From positions 1-5,609 of the forward strand of contig NATN01000204.1 in NCBI GenBank assembly GCA_002085355.1: a stretch of DNA of 5,609 bases. The letters run 5' to 3'. Below are positions 4,644 to 5,609 of the stretch, piece after piece. Both the position numbers and the translations under genes were made by a program. Each line of letters begins with the position of its first letter. Within the stretch, counting starts at the first letter, position 1. Under the pieces are notes generated by a model that saw only the letters and a list, made by a program, of their open reading frames with translations, did no database searches and had not been told where the DNA came from. This stretch comes from Candidatus Zhuqueibacterota bacterium 4484_87 (GTDB lineage: Bacteria; Zhuqueibacterota; Zhuqueibacteria; Thermofontimicrobiales; Thermofontimicrobiaceae).

Positions 4644-5609
4644 GAAACATACATGACATTTTGCAGGAAATTATTGCCGAAGCTGCAAAAAAATCCGGCT
4701 ATCCACTCAAGGAAAAAGATATTACGATAGAAGCGACTCGCCAGGAGAGCCACGGCGATCTGGCGACAAATGCAGCTTTGAGGCTGGCGTCTATCGCCAA
4801 AAAATCACCGCGTCAAGTAGCAGAAGAACTGGTTCAAAATATGAACTACGAACGCGGTCTCATCGAAAAAGCGGAGATCGCCGGGCCGGGATTTATTAAT
4901 TTTTTTCTCGGCTGGAGCTACTATCGCGATGCAGTCAAAGATATTATTGAAGAAGAAAAATCATTCGGCACATCTGGTTTTGGAGAAGGTAAACGCATTC
5001 AAATTGAGTTCGTCAGCGCCAATCCGACTGGCCCTTTGAATGTCGTGAGCGCGCGCGCTGCTGCGATCGGCGATATTATGGCAAATTTGTACAATGCGGT
5101 CGGCTTCAAAGCGGATCGGGAATTTTATTTGAATGATGCAGGCAGGCAAGTGCGTTTGCTGGGCGCTTCCGTATCCAGTCGCTATATGGAATTATTTGGC
5201 AAAGAAGAGCCTTTTCCTGAAGATGGATATCACGGCTTGTACATTATTGATTTGGCTGAAGAAATCAAAAATGAACATGGTGATAAATTTATCTCCCTTT
5301 CCGGAGAAAAGCGAATCGAAGAATTAAAAAATATCGCACTAAAAAAAATGATCCAGGCGCAAAAAGAAATGATGGCGCGCTACCGCGTCAAATTCCAAAA
5401 TTGGTTCCATGAAAGCGTACTCCGCGAAAAAAATGCGCACTTAGAAGTGCTCAAAGAGCTTGAGCAAAAGGGATTCACTTACGAGCAAGATGGCGCTGTA
5501 TGGTTTTACAGTACTAAATTCGGCGACGAAAAAGACCGTGTGCTTATCACAAGTGAAGGAGAACCGACCTATTTTTTGGTGGACATCGCATATCACAAGA
5601 CGAAATATC
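4640..5609 (+). CDS. argS: Arginyl-tRNA synthetase, N-terminal part (cut by window end)
   Basis: ArgRS charges tRNA-Arg with arginine using ATP in the cytosol; it is a class I synthetase that needs the tRNA for amino acid activation. The 323 visible codons are open from an ATG in ATGA overlap with the rsfS stop. The family is usually about 550-600 aa, so roughly 40% at the C-terminus is missing, including the KMSKS-region and the DALR anticodon-binding domain. Visible in order: the N-terminal tRNA-binding domain with HGDLATNAALRLA (38-50) and GPGFINFFL (82-90), then the catalytic domain with EFVSANPTGPL (123-133), EFYLNDAGRQ (161-170), and TYFLVDIAYHK (310-320), the D-x-A-Y-H signature of ArgRS. 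The HIGH motif is odd: after GPL the protein reads NVVSAR (134-139), where most ArgRS have H-x-G-H-x-R. Arg139 and the downstream GD (144-145) are kept. Family assignment is secure; whether the altered signature is a clade variant or affects activity is not decided here. Confidence 0.94.
   Translation, partial: MRNIHDILQEIIAEAAKKSGYPLKEKDITIEATRQESHGDLATNAALRLASIAKKSPRQVAEELVQNMNYERGLIEKAEIAGPGFINFFLGWSYYRDAVKDIIEEEKSFGTSGFGEGKRIQIEFVSANPTGPLNVVSARAAAIGDIMANLYNAVGFKADREFYLNDAGRQVRLLGASVSSRYMELFGKEEPFPEDGYHGLYIIDLAEEIKNEHGDKFISLSGEKRIEELKNIALKKMIQAQKEMMARYRVKFQNWFHESVLREKNAHLEVLKELEQKGFTYEQDGAVWFYSTKFGDEKDRVLITSEGEPTYFLVDIAYHKTKY

Noticed and set aside
5039..5056. Frameshift or sequencing error explaining the missing HIGH motif in ArgRS
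   Set aside because: Conserved residues lie in the same frame directly on both sides, and no alternative frame restores H-x-G-H. Substitutions, not an indel, are needed.
4961..5327. Short open frames on both strands within argS
   Set aside because: The argS frame is continuous and conserved from 4640 to the window end; these are alternate-frame shadows.

Overview
This window holds six tightly packed genes, all on the + strand, from what looks like a Gram-negative bacterium of the Bacteroidota/FCB sphere. The case for a Gram-negative cell is a heptosyltransferase-type glycosyltransferase and a probably exported ApbE. The FCB placement (Calditrichota/KSB1-like or Bacteroidota-like) rests on the AT-rich composition, the look of the proteins and one TAnnTTTG promoter-like half site. 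It is an inference and only moderately secure. No RNA genes, insertion sequences, CRISPR arrays, phage genes or toxin/defence modules are visible.

Layout: positions 1-211 are an AT-rich leader without a convincing gene. It contains a promoter-like element and an inverted repeat. Then follow a long-chain polyprenyl diphosphate synthase (212-1180, GTG start) and, 3 nt later, an ApbE-family FAD:protein FMN transferase with an N-terminal export signal (1184-2224). A 21-nt gap with a good ribosome binding site leads to a UDP-glucuronate decarboxylase (UDP-xylose synthase, 2246-3190). Its end overlaps the start of a GT9/heptosyltransferase-like protein (3183-4229). A 66-nt gap holds an imperfect hairpin and a strong Shine-Dalgarno sequence. 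The ribosome silencing factor RsfS follows (4296-4643, TTG start) and is coupled by an ATGA overlap to arginyl-tRNA synthetase (4640 to beyond the window end).

How they fit together: the genes fall into three functional pairs. The prenyl synthase and ApbE can both serve the respiratory chain, through the isoprenoid quinone tail and covalent flavinylation of exported or membrane redox proteins. UXS and the GT9 enzyme both point to a cell-surface glycan: one makes a nucleotide sugar, the other transfers a sugar. RsfS and ArgRS are translation genes. Spacing suggests that 212-4229 is one transcription unit; rsfS-argS may be read through from it or started separately.

The most notable departure from family expectation is in ArgRS. 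The segment that normally carries the class I HIGH signature reads N-V-V-S instead of H-x-G-H, in an otherwise intact reading frame. I did not find a clearly new multi-gene system; the window is mostly housekeeping and envelope biosynthesis.
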